Shown here: one piece after another, positions 17,034 to 24,336 of the stretch | Numbering within the stretch: position 1 is the stretch's first letter | Layout of the letters: every line of letters begins with the position of its first letter | DNA from: a virus | IMG/VR virus record: IMGVR_UViG_3300024433_000018 | Span: 1 to 39,215 of that record | Strand: one strand, 5' to 3' | DNA length: 39,215 nt | Program-made: the position numbers and the translations under genes | Notes under the pieces: generated by a model | Told to the model about the DNA's origin: nothing | The model's database searches: none | The model's input: only the letters and a program-made list of their open reading frames with translations

Positions 17034-17510
17034 ATGCATAAATTCAAATACCCATTAGTAGCATTTTGTATTATATACTTATTCCTAGTTTTTCTTGTTT
17101 CCTGCGCAAAACCACATCAAGTAGAGTTTTTAAATCAAGCATGTATTGTGCCTTTGAGCGGTTATGAATATAAAACATGTGAGCCAATCGTAGTGATTAT
17201 TGATCAGGAGCGATATGTCATACCCAAAGATTTTGAGACTGATTTGGCGAGTATACCGAGGCTGTTTTGGTCTGTTTTATCGCCACGCTATACAAGTTTT
17301 GTTGAGCCTGCCATTTTACATGATTATTTATATCAGTGCGCTGGCTTCAATAATAGGAAATATGCTGATGAAATACTATATTCCGCTTTATTAAGCAAAA
17401 ATGTAACTAAGTTTACCGCCATCAAATTTTATATTGGGGTACGGTTATTTGGTGCATTTCACTATAATAATAGTTTTGATATAAATTGCATGAGGACATT
17501 TAATGGATAG
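17034..17510 (+). CDS. DUF1353 lipoprotein of the lysis cassette (158 aa)
   Basis: An N-terminal hydrophobic segment ends in the lipobox LVSC (Cys at about residue 24), predicting a lipoprotein. The rest matches DUF1353, with FETDLASIPRLFWSV, PAILHDYLYQ and a conserved-looking His/Asp pair. DUF1353 proteins commonly neighbour endolysins and their role is not settled. The ribosome site is AAAGGACT. The gene overlaps the endolysin by eight bases. A +1-frame 59-codon ORF with its own ribosome site lies inside it. Confidence 0.75.
   Translation: MHKFKYPLVAFCIIYLFLVFLVSCAKPHQVEFLNQACIVPLSGYEYKTCEPIVVIIDQERYVIPKDFETDLASIPRLFWSVLSPRYTSFVEPAILHDYLYQCAGFNNRKYADEILYSALLSKNVTKFTAIKFYIGVRLFGAFHYNNSFDINCMRTFNG
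17215..17394 (+). CDS. Candidate nested holin-like ORF (59 aa) inside the DUF1353 gene
   Basis: An out-of-frame ORF has AGGAG at 17206-17210, four bases before the ATG. The predicted peptide has a basic N-terminus (MSYPKILRLIWRVYRG) and one or two hydrophobic segments (AIQVLLSLPFYMIIYISALA), the general make-up of a small holin or inner-membrane spanin. No other holin is recognised in the cassette. Nested lysis genes are known in phages, but this frame may be chance. Confidence 0.3.
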   Translation: MSYPKILRLIWRVYRGCFGLFYRHAIQVLLSLPFYMIIYISALASIIGNMLMKYYIPLY

Positions 17511-18048
17511 CTTAACGCCAGAGGATAAGTTTCAATTTTGCTTTAAGGTAATACTATCGCATGAGGGTGGATTAAGTAAGGATAAGCGTGACCCTGGTGG
17601 TACAACCAATTGGGGGATATCTCTACGGTACTTAAAATCAATTGGCTATGATTACAATAATGATGGAAAAATTGACGATGAAGATATCATCGGGATGCCC
17701 GTTGACGGTGCTGAAGAAATATATCGCAAGAACTGGTGGGATGCTTTTCATTACGACACTTTTAATTCTCTCGATGTTTGCGCTAAAGTTTTTGATCTGG
17801 CCGTTAACATGGGTGCATATTCAGCCCATAAGCTATTGCAAATAGCTATCAATAGACTTTCAGAAAACCCTATTGCAGTTGATGGCATTTTAGGCGTTCA
17901 AACTTTTGGTGCTGCTAATTCATTGCCTGGTTGCAAACTAAGAAACGAGTTGAGGCTGTGCGCTGAGCATAGATATATAAACATTATTGCTAATAATCCT
18001 GAAATGGAATGGGCAAGGCGTGGATGGATGAATCGTGCAGCATGGTAA
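17503..18048 (+). CDS. GH108-type endolysin with EF-hand-like loop (181 aa)
   Basis: Matches glycoside hydrolase family 108 (N-acetylmuramidase type). The catalytic Glu is in the SHEGG motif near residue 21, followed by DPGGTTNWGIS. The C-terminal half (VDGILGVQTFGAAN) fits the PG_binding_3 domain. Between them, DYNNDGKIDDED at about residues 50-61 is a complete 12-residue EF-hand calcium loop. No signal peptide, so export would need a holin or SAR-like route. It ends inside the start of rusA. Confidence 0.85.
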   Translation: MDSLTPEDKFQFCFKVILSHEGGLSKDKRDPGGTTNWGISLRYLKSIGYDYNNDGKIDDEDIIGMPVDGAEEIYRKNWWDAFHYDTFNSLDVCAKVFDLAVNMGAYSAHKLLQIAINRLSENPIAVDGILGVQTFGAANSLPGCKLRNELRLCAEHRYINIIANNPEMEWARRGWMNRAAW

Positions 18049-18398
18049 ATAAAACCTTCAGAATCGAATTGCCGTGGCCACCAACAGTAAATCACTATTG
18101 GGGTAGACGTGGTGTAACAACTTACATTACAGAGCGTGGCATGACGTTTCGGAAGCACGTACAAGCTTTAGCCTATGAGTATCGTGGATTTTTTGATGCT
18201 GATGTTAAATTGCACATGACTATTGCAGCCTACCCACCAGACAAAAGGCGCAGGGATTTAGATAATATTTTAAAAAGTTTACTGGATTCGCTTCAACATG
18301 CTGGCATTTATCATGATGATAACCAAATTGATAGGCTGTACATCGAGAGGATGCCAGCCAAATCATCATTAGTAATAGTTGAAATTACCGCAATTTAA
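18042..18398 (+). CDS. rusA: RusA-family Holliday junction resolvase (118 aa)
   Basis: This cleaves Holliday junctions during late recombination or packaging. The family pattern is clear: PWPPTVNHYWGRR at the N-terminus, then PPDKRRRDLDNILKSLLDSL, with the acidic residues that coordinate metal, and DDNQID further on. It begins at the ATG overlapping the endolysin stop. Upstream in-frame starts are rejected because they lie deeper inside the endolysin. It converges with the SSB gene, sharing four bases at the stops. Confidence 0.9.
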   Translation: MVNKTFRIELPWPPTVNHYWGRRGVTTYITERGMTFRKHVQALAYEYRGFFDADVKLHMTIAAYPPDKRRRDLDNILKSLLDSLQHAGIYHDDNQIDRLYIERMPAKSSLVIVEITAI

Positions 18399-18787
18399 AA
18401 CGGAACTTCGTCATTATCGGGGAAGTTAGCATTAAAATTGTTATCTGGTTTAGCTGCTGATTTATCTTTATTATTAGGCATAAGCTTAAGTTCATGGGCT
18501 GTGATAAATGATCGTGTTTTCTCTATGCCTTCTTTGTCAGTGTATTTAGTATTTTCAATTTCACCTTGCACAAAAAGCAAATCACCAACGCTAACATATT
18601 TGTCAGCAATTTCAGCAAGCTTAGAGTATAAGCATATATTGTGCCATGTTGACTTCTCTTGCTTAACGCCATCTTTGGTATATTTTTTTGAGGTCACAAT
18701 GCTTAAGTTTGTAACCTTATTACCGTTTGGCATCAAGCGGTTATCCATTCGCCCAACACGCCCCAAAATAGTAGCTTGATTAACCAT
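18395..18787 (-). CDS. ssb: Single-stranded DNA-binding protein (130 aa)
   Basis: Canonical bacterial-type SSB: N-terminal OB-fold starting MVNQATILGRVGR, with the usual TKDGVKQEKSTWHN segment, and an acidic C-terminal tip NDEVPF that recruits partner proteins. At 130 residues it is shorter than cellular SSB because the linker is short. It is the last gene of the leftward recombination operon, after the RecT-like and YqaJ-like genes. Confidence 0.93.
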   Translation of the reverse strand: MVNQATILGRVGRMDNRLMPNGNKVTNLSIVTSKKYTKDGVKQEKSTWHNICLYSKLAEIADKYVSVGDLLFVQGEIENTKYTDKEGIEKTRSFITAHELKLMPNNKDKSAAKPDNNFNANFPDNDEVPF

Positions 18788-18798
18788 TTTAAATTTCC

Positions 18799-19725
18799 TT
18801 ATATTTTATTTAGTTCATTAATAAAGTGTTTTGATAAATCTACGGACAGTTCGTCGATACTTTCAACTTCATAAAAGGCTAAAGCTTTTGCTAATCGCTC
18901 TGGCACAAATTGTTTTTCATCGATAAGTATTTTAATCCTGTCATGATATTCTTTGGCATCCTCAAGTTCTGGTTCAGGTTCGGGTGCTGGCTCTGGCTCT
19001 GGCTTTACCTCTAGTTCAACTTGCTTAACCTCTGGCTCTTGATCAACATAGGCAAACTTTTCCTTAACGTCCTTTTTTAAAGCTTCAGTGCGAGATAGCG
19101 ATTTATTATCCTCAACTACGGTGTAATCAGCATCAATATAATCTTCTACTTCTTCTCTTGATTTAATCCCACGTAGCGCATCTGGGAACGAATCTCTAAG
19201 CGCAAAACCTCTGGCACGTAGTTTTAGCATTCTATCTGGATAATCTGTCCAAGGCCCTGGCTTTGATAATAAACGTGCTTTTTTAGCCTGTTCTATGGTA
19301 AACATGCCGAGTGTATCACTTCTATTTTTACGCTTAACAATACACTTATAACCGACAACAGCATCACCTTTTAAAATAGGTTCTTCGATGATGTCTTCAA
19401 AGTCTGGACGTGCCATACAAAGAGCCAGCATATCATCACCCCATAAGCAAGCCCTGCCGTTGATTACTGCAATAGCTTGTATAGATTGTTCGATGGACAT
19501 TCCTATCTGATAGCCTAAAGCCATGGCTAGAAATAAATCATGGGGTTTGTTTTGGTAGCTTTTGGGAACCAATGCGGAACCTGCAATTTTAGTTGCCATC
19601 TGCATATAGTGTGGTGCTAATTCTTTGCTGAACAAACTGTCATTTAATCTATCTGACTTGCTTTGCATTACTTGTTGCTTTAGCATAGTAATTTCGTGCG
19701 TTAAAACTGCAATTTCATTAGTCAT
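18799..19725 (-). CDS. RecT-family single-strand annealing protein (308 aa)
   Basis: Matches the RecT family: the core VPKSYQNKPHDLFLAMALGY, then QAIAVINGRACLWGDDMLAL and the later TDYPDRMLKLRARGFALRD segment are hallmarks. It promotes annealing and strand exchange on tracts produced by the exonuclease upstream. The C-terminal third contains a Pro-Glu repeat (about residues 237-255), probably a flexible linker. It is translated between exonuclease and SSB in one operon. Confidence 0.88.
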   Translation of the reverse strand: MTNEIAVLTHEITMLKQQVMQSKSDRLNDSLFSKELAPHYMQMATKIAGSALVPKSYQNKPHDLFLAMALGYQIGMSIEQSIQAIAVINGRACLWGDDMLALCMARPDFEDIIEEPILKGDAVVGYKCIVKRKNRSDTLGMFTIEQAKKARLLSKPGPWTDYPDRMLKLRARGFALRDSFPDALRGIKSREEVEDYIDADYTVVEDNKSLSRTEALKKDVKEKFAYVDQEPEVKQVELEVKPEPEPAPEPEPELEDAKEYHDRIKILIDEKQFVPERLAKALAFYEVESIDELSVDLSKHFINELNKI

Positions 19726-19733
19726 AAGTATCC

Positions 19734-20567
19734 TTACTTAATATTAAAAACTCTTGTTCCCTTTTTATTAGCTTTCCATGTAGCCAATATTTCGCCATCG
19801 AGATTCATTAAATATTCCGCATTACCCATGTGTGACATGAGATGCATTTTATATTTATCTTCCTCTGAGGCCAGTTCTTTTGCCCTAGCTTTTAGTTCAA
19901 TCAACTCATGTAGTGCTGTTTCGGTTTTAAATGTAGACTTAGCAACTCTATCAGGATGGGGGGAATTATATTTTAGCCTACAATCGGAGGTATTTATCGG
20001 ATCGGGTTCGATTTTATTTTGTACGCAATGCCAGAATTGTTTGTCAGCCTCAATAATGATTTTTTCCAGCTCTAAATCACGCTCATAAACAAATTGTCGA
20101 TACTCATTACCGCCAATTAAAACGGCACAATAACCTTTATCAGCATTGGTTACTGCCACCTGTTTAGCAATTTGTATTAAGTAGACTTGTGGAATGCCAT
20201 CACTAGCAGCGAGATCCCATTCTTTACGCATGAAGGTATTCGCACACTTTACCTCAAGTACTGCATTTTCAGAAGCAATCCAACCGTCCAGATTGGCAAA
20301 TATAAAAGGGTAGTCACGGTGATATACTGTATCGGGTAGGGTGACTTCCAGATTGTTTTCCTCTGAAAATCGTTTAACAATTGCTGGTTCGAGGGCATTC
20401 CCCCAGTATTGTTGCTCTGTAATTTCATCATCGTCATTGCTGACTATTCCTGTTTTTTCTAAATACAACTCGTAGGGTGTTTTAAATGTGCTATAACCCA
20501 TTATGATCGGGGTATCAGACGCACCTAGCCCATTTTTGCGCTTTAATCTTTGTTCTTCCGTTAACAT
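19734..20567 (-). CDS. YqaJ-family exonuclease (277 aa)
   Basis: This is a lambda-exonuclease-like 5'-3' nuclease of the PD-(D/E)XK superfamily, partner to the RecT-like protein. Visible motifs are GASDTPIIMGYS near the start, FANLDGWI and VLEVKCAN (the Asp and ExK catalytic residues). The start is the ATG at 20567, five bases after GAGGA; the in-frame TTG at 20579 overlaps that site. It is the first gene of the leftward recombination operon behind a candidate promoter at 20597-20625. Confidence 0.88.
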   Translation of the reverse strand: MLTEEQRLKRKNGLGASDTPIIMGYSTFKTPYELYLEKTGIVSNDDDEITEQQYWGNALEPAIVKRFSEENNLEVTLPDTVYHRDYPFIFANLDGWIASENAVLEVKCANTFMRKEWDLAASDGIPQVYLIQIAKQVAVTNADKGYCAVLIGGNEYRQFVYERDLELEKIIIEADKQFWHCVQNKIEPDPINTSDCRLKYNSPHPDRVAKSTFKTETALHELIELKARAKELASEEDKYKMHLMSHMGNAEYLMNLDGEILATWKANKKGTRVFNIK

Positions 20568-20596
20568 GTAAATCCTCAAATCCGTGAGTACAACGC

Positions 20597-20625
20597 AATA
20601 TACATTAACTATAAGTTTGCAACAA
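20597..20625 (-). promoter_or_regulatory. Leftward promoter of the recombination operon
   Basis: On the minus strand, TTGTTG and TATATT are separated by exactly 17 bases. The spacer contains AACTTATAGTT (complement of 20607-20617), an AACT-3-AGTT palindrome similar in half-site to the palindromes at 28.6, 30.3 and 34.1 kb. It lies in the divergent region between the exonuclease and the Cro-like gene, so it is a likely Cro operator. Confidence 0.5.
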
Positions 20626-20646
20626 TAGTGGCTATAAACTTAAGTA

Positions 20647-20657
20647 TATAATATAAT
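20647..20657 (+). promoter_or_regulatory. Candidate -10 boxes for the cro-like gene
   Basis: Two overlapping TATAAT hexamers (20647-20652 and 20652-20657) lie about 35 bases upstream of the Cro-like start. The ACTTAAGT palindrome lies just before them. I find no good -35 box at 17 bases, so activation or weak promotion is possible. Confidence 0.4.
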
Positions 20658-20687
20658 AACTTCAAACTTTTATAAAGAGGCTTAACT

Positions 20688-20888
20688 ATGAACATTGAAG
20701 ATGCTATTAAATATTTTGGAAACTTGAATAAAGTGTGCGTTAAGCTAGGCATAGTGCCTCAGAACATGACGAAATGGAAAAGACAAGGCTACATACCACT
20801 TTTGCAGCAATATCGCATAGCAGAGCTTACAGACGGTGAATTGATGCCTGACGAAGTTGATCCCAAACTATCAAGAAAGAAACATTGA
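20688..20888 (+). CDS. Cro-like regulator (66 aa)
   Basis: A small helix-turn-helix protein resembling P22 Cro in size and pattern: an N-terminal helix (IEDAIKYFGNLNKVCVKLGI) followed by the recognition-helix segment VPQNMTKWKRQGYIP. It is divergent from the recombination operon, as Cro is from the repressor in lambdoid phages, but no CI-like gene is present. It probably controls the palindromic operators. AGAGG precedes the ATG. Confidence 0.75.
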   Translation: MNIEDAIKYFGNLNKVCVKLGIVPQNMTKWKRQGYIPLLQQYRIAELTDGELMPDEVDPKLSRKKH

Positions 20889-20958
20889 AATATTAAGCCG
20901 TTAGCGATAGATTACAGAGCTAGTTCAGGAAGGGACGAATTTTTTAAAAGGAAACCGC

Positions 20959-21078
20959 ATGTGTATTCTTCTTCGATATCGTAAAAAATTATTAAAATCT
21001 TTTCCAGACATAACGCCTGATGAACTGAATATCAGGCTGAATATTGCACGTAGGATTTTATTAGAAAGGGAGGGATAA
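20959..21078 (+). CDS. Small basic protein (39 aa), unknown
   Basis: ATG preceded by AAAGGA with seven-base spacing. The peptide is helical and basic (MCILLRYRKKLLKSFPDITP) with an acidic middle and a basic end. It sits between cro and the initiator, where lambdoid phages carry short regulators. No family is recognised. Two short hairpins (GGGC-ATCAT-GCCC and CCATAG-7-CTATGG) follow before the next gene. Confidence 0.55.
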   Translation: MCILLRYRKKLLKSFPDITPDELNIRLNIARRILLEREG

Positions 21079-21084
21079 AAGGGC

Positions 21085-21119
21085 ATCATGCCCAGACCAT
21101 AGTTAACAGCTATGGCTTA
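21085..21119 (+). other. Two adjacent hairpins before the initiator gene
   Basis: GGGC-ATCAT-GCCC and CCATAG-TTAACAG-CTATGG lie in the untranslated gap before the initiator ATG. They could set translation or act as a weak attenuator. There is no T-run. Confidence 0.35.
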
Positions 21120-21159
21120 CAACCTGTAACGTAACCTGAAATTACCAAGGGATTATAAC

Positions 21160-22005
21160 ATGGATCATAGCTTTTGTGTAGAAGTTGCAAGAGATTTTAA
21201 AGACTCTAATGTAGCTATTTTAGTTCACAACCTTAAATTCTGGACAAACAGAAATTTAGCCAATAAAAAACATATCTACGATGGCCATTGCTGGATTTAC
21301 AATTCGGTAGAGGCATGGATAGAACTATTCCCGTACTGGTCAAAAAAGAACATGCAAACGATAATTAATAATGCGATTAAATACGGATTAATTATTAAAG
21401 GCAATTACAATGCCACAAAATATGACCGAACATGCTGGTACGCATTAACCCCTAAAGCCTTTGAATACTATCCAGAGATAAATAACGAGAAATATCTTAA
21501 CTTGTTGAATCAATTGAATTCCCAGAATCGGGAAATGGATTTCCCAGCATCGGGAAATAGATTTCCCACTAACGGGCAACCTATACCAGATAGTAATCCA
21601 GATAATAAACCTATTACTAATACAGACCCCGTTTTATGTCCATCTGACGATGAACGCACACAAGATGATAATTGTCTTAAAGCCTTTGAAAAATTCTGGG
21701 AAATGTACCCACGCAAAGATAACAAAAAAAATGCTCTTAAAATTTGGAAAAAGGAAAAGCTTTATAAATATGCTGAAAATATAGCGAATGACATTAAATT
21801 TAGAATGAGCAAAAAGGATGAATGGGGTAGCAGAGAGAAAAAATATATCCCTATGCCTACTACATACCTGACGCAAGAACGATGGAACGATAACATTGAA
21901 GCTAACAAGCCAAAGCCAAGTTTTACAAGCTATACAGGCTGGTTAATAGCAAATCATATGGAAGATACAGAGGTTAATAAAGAAACATATCGAGCGATAT
22001 CATGA
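21160..22005 (+). CDS. Replication initiator, lambda O / P22 gp18-like (281 aa)
   Basis: The N-terminal 110 residues form a winged-helix-like domain (WIYNSVEAWIELFPYWSKKN, then IINNAIKYGLIIKG) common in phage replication organisers. A low-complexity linker follows (residues about 115-165), and the C-terminal domain has FEKFWEMYPRKDNKKNALKI, typical of O-like and DnaT-like partners. The linker DNA carries three 22-bp iterons. The gene overlaps the helicase start by four bases, the usual O-P arrangement. Confidence 0.78.
   Translation: MDHSFCVEVARDFKDSNVAILVHNLKFWTNRNLANKKHIYDGHCWIYNSVEAWIELFPYWSKKNMQTIINNAIKYGLIIKGNYNATKYDRTCWYALTPKAFEYYPEINNEKYLNLLNQLNSQNREMDFPASGNRFPTNGQPIPDSNPDNKPITNTDPVLCPSDDERTQDDNCLKAFEKFWEMYPRKDNKKNALKIWKKEKLYKYAENIANDIKFRMSKKDEWGSREKKYIPMPTTYLTQERWNDNIEANKPKPSFTSYTGWLIANHMEDTEVNKETYRAIS
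21519..21584. repeat. Three 22-bp iterons: lambda-like replication origin
   Basis: Direct repeats start at 21519, 21541 and 21563, each beginning TTCCCA and containing an inverted core TTCCC-6-GGGAA (third copy GGGCAA). The period is exactly 22 bp, so the sites sit on one face of the helix. They are within the initiator gene's linker, as the lambda origin is within gene O. AT-rich sequence with runs of A and T follows, suitable for unwinding. Confidence 0.8.
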
Positions 22006-23333
22006 CTGATATCATGGTTTTAAGTAAAAAAATGTCACAATTGCATGATGCGTGGAATTCTCGCAGTAAAGATATTTTGCAAAGATTAACGTCGTATGGT
22101 GAAAGCGTGGAAAAGGTCGGTTCATGGGTAAGTATACTTAATGATAGCGATTTTTCACAACCCTACGATGAAATTTTTCGGATAATAAAAACCAGGTTAT
22201 CGCAATCGAAACCAGTCGATTTTTTGACGCTTGGTGAAGATACAAGCTTAAACGAGTATGTGCGAGATATAATTAAAAACAGTTTTTATACTCTTACATA
22301 TAGTTTTGATGTTATCGAATCCTTTGTTGAGCAAATGATAGCCATTAGAAATATAATATCCTATTTAGGCTATTCGCACGAGATTATAAGCGCAGTTTGC
22401 GCACAAAAAACCTTTGCTGATTGCGTTAAATTAGAGAATGATATAAAAAACTTTAATCCTGATCTGAGGCTAATGTCTGGCCATGATTCAATAAGCATTC
22501 AAGACGATGTAAACGAATATTTAATCGATTATGATAAAGGCGATGAAGAAAGTATTTTAACTGGCTTTGGTAGCATTGACGCTGCATTAAAATTACATTC
22601 CAACGGAATCCCTGCTAGTAGCCTAGTTTGTGTTGTAGGTGGTACTAAGCAAGGCAAATCATCACTAGCTTTAGCTATGTTTATTCATGCTGTTGATCCT
22701 GATCAGCAAGCTTTAATATTTTCGATGGAAATTAAAAAGAAAGAATTATACACAAATATTGCAGCGCAATTAGCTCAAATATCCAGAACGGATCTAGCCA
22801 GACATATTGATAATACGGAAACAGCGAATGCTAGGCAACGTTTAGTTGAATGGGCTAATAAGCACGAATATGTAGTCGTTAGAGACGATGGCGTGATGTA
22901 CTTTGAAGATATCCTATCACGCATACGCCTAGCCAGTTTAAAGCGTAAAATAAAAGTTGTTTTAGTTGATCATCTAGGATTAATTAGGTCAAAAAATAAA
23001 GTGGAAAATATTTTTGAACAACAAAATCAGTTTGTGGCCTCTTTGCGTAGTCTAGCCCAAGAGCTAGGATTTATGGCTATTTTAGTTGCGCAAGCTGGAA
23101 AAGCTTCGCAGCCCGATGAAACACGTGCCCCCAAAGGTGACGATGTTCGAGGGGCTATCAGTGTTATGACCGATTGTCATTTGCTTTTATCGCCACGCAA
23201 AGATGCTAAATTAGATAAGATGCAAGTCTATTGCTTATTTAATCGCAACGGAAATGATAACTGGATGGCTGAATTAAAATTTTATGGTGGTACTCTGAAG
23301 GACTTACCACCATATGAAAAAAGCAGAAATTAG
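22002..23333 (+). CDS. DnaB-type replicative helicase (443 aa)
   Basis: RecA-fold helicase with Walker A GGTKQGKSSLAL (about residues 212-223), Walker B KVVLVDHLGLI, and the later LAQELGFMAILVAQ segment with the sensor Gln. The N-terminal domain is divergent but the length fits DnaB. Like P22 gp12, it could replace the host helicase at the phage origin. It is coupled to the initiator by an ATGA overlap. Confidence 0.88.
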   Translation: MTDIMVLSKKMSQLHDAWNSRSKDILQRLTSYGESVEKVGSWVSILNDSDFSQPYDEIFRIIKTRLSQSKPVDFLTLGEDTSLNEYVRDIIKNSFYTLTYSFDVIESFVEQMIAIRNIISYLGYSHEIISAVCAQKTFADCVKLENDIKNFNPDLRLMSGHDSISIQDDVNEYLIDYDKGDEESILTGFGSIDAALKLHSNGIPASSLVCVVGGTKQGKSSLALAMFIHAVDPDQQALIFSMEIKKKELYTNIAAQLAQISRTDLARHIDNTETANARQRLVEWANKHEYVVVRDDGVMYFEDILSRIRLASLKRKIKVVLVDHLGLIRSKNKVENIFEQQNQFVASLRSLAQELGFMAILVAQAGKASQPDETRAPKGDDVRGAISVMTDCHLLLSPRKDAKLDKMQVYCLFNRNGNDNWMAELKFYGGTLKDLPPYEKSRN

Positions 23334-23368
23334 TTATCAACAGACATATCCCCAGAAATTGTGGATAA
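23334..23368. promoter_or_regulatory. Pair of DnaA-box-like sites
   Basis: TTATCAACA (23334-23342, one mismatch to the DnaA consensus TTATCCACA) and TGTGGATAA (23360-23368, its perfect reverse complement) lie in opposite orientation 17 bases apart, directly after the helicase stop. They could recruit host DnaA or be coincidental. Confidence 0.4.
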
Positions 23369-23379
23369 AATCGAGATTC

Positions 23380-23460
23380 TACCCACTAAATTTAGCCGTA
23401 GCCAAGAGATAATTTTTTTTTAGTGGGTATGCTAGGGGTTTTTGTTTTAAACCCCTTAGA
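23380..23460. terminator. Bidirectional terminator region between convergent operons
   Basis: An 11-bp perfect inverted repeat, TACCCACTAAA and TTTAGTGGGTA (23380-23390 and 23419-23429), is followed by a second hairpin, CTAGGGGTTT and AAACCCCTTAG (23432-23459), with one bulged base. T-rich stretches flank both. It separates the rightward replication genes from the leftward accessory operon. Confidence 0.65.
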
Positions 23461-23477
23461 GGCGTTTACAGGAGGTT

Positions 23478-23717
23478 TTAGGCGTTTTCTGGTTTATTGG
23501 ATTTAACTACGTGCGAGTGAGCAAGAATTTGTTTTAAAAAATTACTGATATCCTCAACCCTAAAGCAAACGTGTTTTAGCTTGTTATCTTGCTGGTATGG
23601 CTTGCAAAAAATGCAATGCTGGTCATTTTCACCCGTTCCGTGTTCAGCGTCTTGCAAAAATTTTAGTTCCTCCATTGCTTGCCGTTGAAGCAAGTTTAAA
23701 TATTCATGATTAATCAT
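23478..23717 (-). CDS. Small accessory protein (79 aa), unknown
   Basis: Last gene of the leftward operon. Helical, with a central HCIFCKP and a later HVCF, so a single metal site is possible. It overlaps the preceding gene by eight bases. No family is recognised. Confidence 0.55.
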   Translation of the reverse strand: MINHEYLNLLQRQAMEELKFLQDAEHGTGENDQHCIFCKPYQQDNKLKHVCFRVEDISNFLKQILAHSHVVKSNKPENA

Positions 23718-23991
23718 TGCTACCTACCATTTTTTCAACCATATCGTTAAATTGTTTTTGAATTTCCCTGATATCATCGAGCGCATTAGGCGTGTCTCTA
23801 GTCGGTGCATTTTCAATAACCTCATGGCTAATCATTAGTAAATTACTGGTTAAAGTAACAATAATTCCACCTATAGCCCATACCAATTCATGTTTTGGAT
23901 TCCCAACGTCTAAAAATCCTTTTTTAATATTTTGCAATGAACTGATTGAGTATTCACATGCTGACATAATTCCACGTCTATCTTTTTTCAT
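23710..23991 (-). CDS. Small protein with possible membrane segment (93 aa)
   Basis: A hydrophobic stretch, VWAIGGIIVTLTSNLLMI (residues about 37-54), could be a membrane segment or a buried helix. The N-terminal and C-terminal parts are charged helices. It overlaps both neighbours by a few bases, as expected for coupled translation. Function unknown. Confidence 0.55.
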   Translation of the reverse strand: MKKDRRGIMSACEYSISSLQNIKKGFLDVGNPKHELVWAIGGIIVTLTSNLLMISHEVIENAPTRDTPNALDDIREIQKQFNDMVEKMVGSND

Positions 23992-24149
23992 GCTAGTTCC
24001 TTTATGTTTAAAAAATTTTCATTATCCTTTTCGCACGATCCGCATATATAGCCAAGGCCATCGATAAAATGGCCATGTTTTAAATTATCGTCATCGTCAA
24101 ACTGTATCGGTACATATTTTAAACAATCCTTGCATTCCTGAATTATCAT
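23988..24149 (-). CDS. Small zinc-ribbon-like protein (53 aa)
   Basis: Two CxxC pairs (ECKDCLKY and ICGSCEK) suggest a zinc ribbon. I place the start at the ATG at 24149, six bases after AAGGA, not the in-frame ATG at 24170. It still overlaps the preceding 79-residue gene by about 50 bases in another frame, so one of the two boundaries may be wrong. Confidence 0.5.
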   Translation of the reverse strand: MIIQECKDCLKYVPIQFDDDDNLKHGHFIDGLGYICGSCEKDNENFLNIKELA

Positions 24150-24336
24150 TGCTTTCCTTGTCAACTTCATTAACCCTAAAACCTAACGCACTTTCTAACC
24201 ATGAATTAGCAGTTTTGCCGTGATAGTCTATCACTAAAATTGTTTTCCATTCATTACCATCGAATAGGTTTATGTTAAAAAATCCAGGATTTTTCCCTTT
24301 TGTTACTTTCATTTTTGGTTTTTTAATGTAAGTCAT
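24097..24336 (-). CDS. Small accessory protein (79 aa), unknown
   Basis: The N-terminus is basic (MTYIKKPKMKVTKGKNPGF), then strand-rich with NINLFDGNEWKTILVIDYHG. The start overlaps the methyltransferase stop by one base. Function unknown; it resembles small DNA-mimic or modifier proteins only in size. Confidence 0.55.
   Translation of the reverse strand: MTYIKKPKMKVTKGKNPGFFNINLFDGNEWKTILVIDYHGKTANSWLESALGFRVNEVDKESNDNSGMQGLFKICTDTV

Noticed and set aside
17898-18164. 88-residue minus-strand ORF over the endolysin and RusA junction
   Set aside because: It is the antisense of two well-supported genes and has no ribosome site or motif.
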